From contig JAHBZB010000001.1 in the NCBI GenBank assembly GCA_019635635.1, forward strand, positions 248,001-312,000: DNA of 64,000 nucleotides, written 5' to 3'. Positions 61,575 to 64,000 of the stretch are shown in pieces. The notes beneath the pieces are model-generated. The model was not told the DNA's origin. It did not search any database and worked only from the letters and a program-made list of their open reading frames with translations. Position 1 is the stretch's first letter; each line of letters opens with the position of its first letter. A program made the position numbers and the translations under genes. This stretch comes from Xanthobacteraceae bacterium (lineage in GTDB: Bacteria > Pseudomonadota > Alphaproteobacteria > Rhizobiales > Xanthobacteraceae).

Positions 61575-62401
61575 TTCTTGCCGCTCCCAAGATAGGCGCG
61601 GATCACTTCCGGATCCTTCTGCACTTCAGCGGGCGTGCCTTCGGCGATCTTCCTGCCGAAATCGAGCGCCACCACCTTGTCGGAGATCGACATAACAAGG
61701 CTCATGTGGTGCTCGACGAGAAGCACGGTGACTCCGCGGTCATTCCTGATCTGCTTGATCAATTCGCCGAGTTCGCCGACTTCGTGGTGCGTCAGACCGG
61801 CCGCCGGTTCGTCGAGCAGCAGGAGTTTCGGCTTCGCGGCGAGTGCGCGGCCCAGTTCCACGCGTTTCTGCGTGCCGATAGAAAGTCCCGAGACCAGCGT
61901 GTTCGCGACCTTGCGCAACTCGAGATAGTCGATAATCGCGTGCGCTTCCCGGTCGATGTCGCATTCCTGTGCGCGCACCCAGGGAAGACGGAAAGAGTCG
62001 CTGAAGTAATCGCTGTTCGTAACCGGATGAAACCCGACCTTGATGTTGTCGAGCACGGTCATGTTCTTGAACAGCGCGAGATTCTGGAAGGTGCGGGCGA
62101 TGCCGAGCCCGGCGATGCGGTGCGGCGCGAGTTTCAGAATCGACTTGCCGCCGAAAGTGATGTCGCCCGTGTTCGGCGAATAAAGCCGGCTCAGGCAATT
62201 GAACATCGTGGTCTTGCCCGCTCCGTTCGGGCCGATCAGACCGAGAATCGTGCCTTCATCCTGATCGAAGGAAATGCCGTCGAGCGCGACGATGCCGCCG
62301 AAGCGGACGCCGACTTTCCGCACCGAAAGAATGGTGCGCGGCGAAGCCGATGTTTGTTTTGCGACCGGAGCCGAAGGTCCGGCCACGCGCATATCCATCA
62401 T
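61571..62401 (-). CDS. ABC transporter ATP-binding protein LivG family
   Basis: 276 residues. Walker A LIGPNGAGKTTMFNCLSRLY, signature SGLSIGTQKRVELGRALAAK (the LivG variant of LSGGQ), Walker B PKLLLLDEPAAGLTHHEVGE. The N-terminal 22 residues are a variable lead. ATG 62401 or 62398 are both possible. First gene of the liv operon, 70 bp downstream of the IclR gene on the same strand. Confidence 0.92.
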   Translation of the reverse strand: MMDMRVAGPSAPVAKQTSASPRTILSVRKVGVRFGGIVALDGISFDQDEGTILGLIGPNGAGKTTMFNCLSRLYSPNTGDITFGGKSILKLAPHRIAGLGIARTFQNLALFKNMTVLDNIKVGFHPVTNSDYFSDSFRLPWVRAQECDIDREAHAIIDYLELRKVANTLVSGLSIGTQKRVELGRALAAKPKLLLLDEPAAGLTHHEVGELGELIKQIRNDRGVTVLLVEHHMSLVMSISDKVVALDFGRKIAEGTPAEVQKDPEVIRAYLGSGKK

Positions 62402-62471
62402 CGCATCTCAAAGCGATGATGCAGTGTCTCCTTGCTGCTCACTTGCCTTCCCCTGCTTCACGTCGCTTCCC

Positions 62472-63296
62472 TCAACCGCCGCTTAGCGCGGCTTCTACGT
62501 TTTTAGCGAGATTAACGAGACGCGGCCCGACTTCCCCTTCGAGCTTCTCTCGCGATGTCTGATAGACGTTCGCGCCACAATTAAATGCGAACACGCCGGA
62601 ATCGTCCGGCGGAATCAGCGGCACGCCGACGGCAAACACATCCCTTTCCCACTCGCCGAACGAGGTCGTAAAGCCGCGTTCGGCAAGATCGAGAACCGCC
62701 TTTTCGATCCCGGCCTTCACCTGCTGCCAGTCGCTGCCGGCATGGCGTTTGACATGGCCCATGAGCCAATCGCGCTCGTCCTCTGGAAGTGCTGCGATCA
62801 ACGCACGGCCCATCGCCGTCGTCGCGATCGGAATACGCGAGCCGAGATTGAGACGTAGCAAGCCGTCGGATTTGGAGCGGCAATGCTCGATATAAATGAC
62901 GTGCATGCGGTCGCGGCTGCCGAGCGCGACGGATGCGCCCGCGTAATTCGCGAAATCCTGCATCTGCTTGCGCGCCACCTGGCGGATCCGCAGGTTCGCA
63001 AGCGTGGAATAGCCGATGGAAAGTGCCGCGGGCGCCAGCGAGTATTTGCCGAGCCGCTCGACATGGGTGAGGTAACCGAGCTTGGTCAGGGTGTAGGTCA
63101 ACCGCGAGATCGTGGTTTTCGGCAGGCCGGTGCGCTCGGCGATTTCGTTATTGCCGAGCAACCACTCGCCGGGTGTGAAGGCGCGCAGAACGTCGAGCCC
63201 GCGCGCCAGCGCCACCACAAACTTCCGATCGTTGCCCTCGTCGAGTTCGGTGAACTGACTGTCGGTACGCTTCGCCGCTGCACTCGGACTATGCAC
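62472..63296 (-). CDS. IclR-family transcriptional regulator
   Basis: 274 residues. Winged helix at about 28-95: ARGLDVLRAFTPGEWLLGNN, ERTGLPKTTISRLTYTLTKL; effector domain to the C-terminus with RIPIATTAMGRALIAALPED, RGFTTSFGEWERDVFAVGVP. The start is GTG 63296 with a purine-rich stretch upstream. It precedes the liv operon and is divergent from the FadB-like gene, so it may control either or both. Confidence 0.88.
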   Translation of the reverse strand: MHSPSAAAKRTDSQFTELDEGNDRKFVVALARGLDVLRAFTPGEWLLGNNEIAERTGLPKTTISRLTYTLTKLGYLTHVERLGKYSLAPAALSIGYSTLANLRIRQVARKQMQDFANYAGASVALGSRDRMHVIYIEHCRSKSDGLLRLNLGSRIPIATTAMGRALIAALPEDERDWLMGHVKRHAGSDWQQVKAGIEKAVLDLAERGFTTSFGEWERDVFAVGVPLIPPDDSGVFAFNCGANVYQTSREKLEGEVGPRLVNLAKNVEAALSGG

Positions 63297-63512
63297 TTCT
63301 GAAGCCCCTGCTCATGCGCGAACTTTATTGACTTGGATCGCACCACTTTCTAGCTTTTGCGTCAAGAATGCAGAACAAAGTTCCGCATAGCGGAATTCCA
63401 CTTTCGGAGACTGCAACAGGGTCTTGAGTTGGGAACGGCTCGCCGCGCCGCGAAAATCCGCTACGCTCCGAGCCAACAAAAAGACGATCAGGAAACGCCA
63501 AGGAAAATAGAA

Positions 63513-64000
63513 GTGAGTGATCCAGTCACGCTGCGCCGCGAGGGCGTAATCGCCGTCATCACCGTCGACAATCCGCCCGTGAACGCGCTGAAGCACGCAG
63601 TGCGTGCCGGTTTGCAAAAATTGTTCAAGGAGGCGGACGCTGACGCAGGCATCGAGGCGATCGTACTCACTTGCGCGGGCCGCACCTTCATCGCCGGCGC
63701 CGACATCACCGAATTCGGCAAGCCGCCGATGGCGCCTTCGCTGATCGAAGCGATTACCGACATCGACAACGTGTCAAAGCCGACGGTTGCCGCAATCCAC
63801 GGCACCGCACTCGGCGGCGGCCTCGAAGTCGCGCTCGGCTGCAATTATCGCGTGGCAAGCAAGGACGCGAAATTGGGCCTGCCCGAAATCAAGCTCGGCC
63901 TCATTCCGGGTGCCGGCGGCACACAGCGGCTGCCGCGCCTGATCGGAATCGAGAAGGCCCTGACGATCATCCTCTCCGGCAATCCGATTTCGGCGTCGCA
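63513..64000 (+). CDS. Enoyl-CoA hydratase/3-hydroxyacyl-CoA dehydrogenase, FadB/FadJ-like (partial)
   Basis: 162 codons visible before the window ends. The start is GTG 63513, with AGGAAA upstream. Crotonase motifs: [60 protein letters not shown] (oxyanion hole) and [20 protein letters not shown] with the catalytic Glu. The PPVNAL start and ITEFGKPP text are typical of the bifunctional peroxisomal-type/FadJ proteins of about 690-700 residues, so a dehydrogenase half probably follows outside the window. The 216-bp gap to the IclR gene is AT-richer and holds no gene. Confidence 0.88.
   Translation, partial: MSDPVTLRREGVIAVITVDNPPVNALKHAVRAGLQKLFKEADADAGIEAIVLTCAGRTFIAGADITEFGKPPMAPSLIEAITDIDNVSKPTVAAIHGTALGGGLEVALGCNYRVASKDAKLGLPEIKLGLIPGAGGTQRLPRLIGIEKALTIILSGNPISAS

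Overview
The window is about 62-64% GC, tightly packed, and carries TRAP, TTT and Liv transporters, a Rhizobiales-style Tad pilus locus, long IorB, oxalate/formyl-CoA genes and small MarR regulators. This points to an alphaproteobacterium of the order Hyphomicrobiales (Rhizobiales; Bradyrhizobiaceae/Xanthobacteraceae-like). The species cannot be fixed from sequence alone. No rRNA, tRNA, IS element, prophage or CRISPR array was seen; it reads as ordinary chromosome rich in catabolic modules.

Layout. 1-3.6 kb: the tail of an unknown gene, stress-type small genes (PRC-barrel, Lys-rich H1-like protein, YegP-like) and cell-wall enzymes (L,D-transpeptidase, MepA), then a Yip1-like membrane protein. 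3.7-10.5 kb: a cytosolic cobalamin-type binding protein, then a malonate module with a single-chain malonyl-CoA decarboxylase/malonyl-CoA synthetase fusion, convergent with a three-gene TRAP transporter. 10.8-16.2 kb: MarR, indolepyruvate ferredoxin oxidoreductase (iorA, iorB), mobA, and convergent mobB. 16.3-19.2 kb: amidohydrolase, DapA-like aldolase, MetE-like methyltransferase. 19.3-25.5 kb: MarR plus a five-gene set (crotonase, feruloyl-CoA-synthetase-like ligase, thiolase, SDR, thioesterase) that fits beta-oxidative side-chain shortening of phenylpropanoid acids. 25.85-35.8 kb: a tripartite tricarboxylate transporter, a GntR regulator, and oxalyl-CoA decarboxylase, formyl-CoA transferase, a 10-formyl-THF-hydrolase-like protein and formate-THF ligase, a route from oxalate to C1-folate. 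35.8-38.4 kb: OmpA-like protein, LysR regulator and two tandem small secreted paralogues. 38.6-42.9 kb: homoprotocatechuate (3,4-dihydroxyphenylacetate) meta-cleavage genes arranged divergently around a palindromic operator.

42.9-57.3 kb is the most interesting part. A tad/cpa pilus operon (cpaB-cpaC-lipoprotein-cpaE-cpaF-tadB-tadC-tadD) is divergent from an rpfF-like DSF synthase gene. The rpfF-like gene converges tail-to-tail with an operon encoding a REC-PAS-GGDEF-EAL response regulator and an RpfC-like five-TM hybrid kinase. This copies the xanthomonad rpfG-rpfC / rpfF arrangement, but the HD-GYP output is replaced by GGDEF-EAL. A 22-bp palindrome made of two CtrA-type TTAACCAT half-sites lies in the shared pilus/rpfF promoter region. 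57.6-63.3 kb: a branched-chain-amino-acid-type ABC transporter operon (livG-F-H-M-K) with an IclR regulator. The window ends inside a FadB/FadJ-like enoyl-CoA hydratase/3-hydroxyacyl-CoA dehydrogenase gene.

Overall the region combines import and CoA-dependent breakdown of plant-derived acids (malonate, oxalate, hydroxycinnamates, arylpyruvates, hydroxyphenylacetates) with a surface-attachment and predicted fatty-acid-signal/c-di-GMP circuit, as expected of a soil- or plant-associated bacterium.
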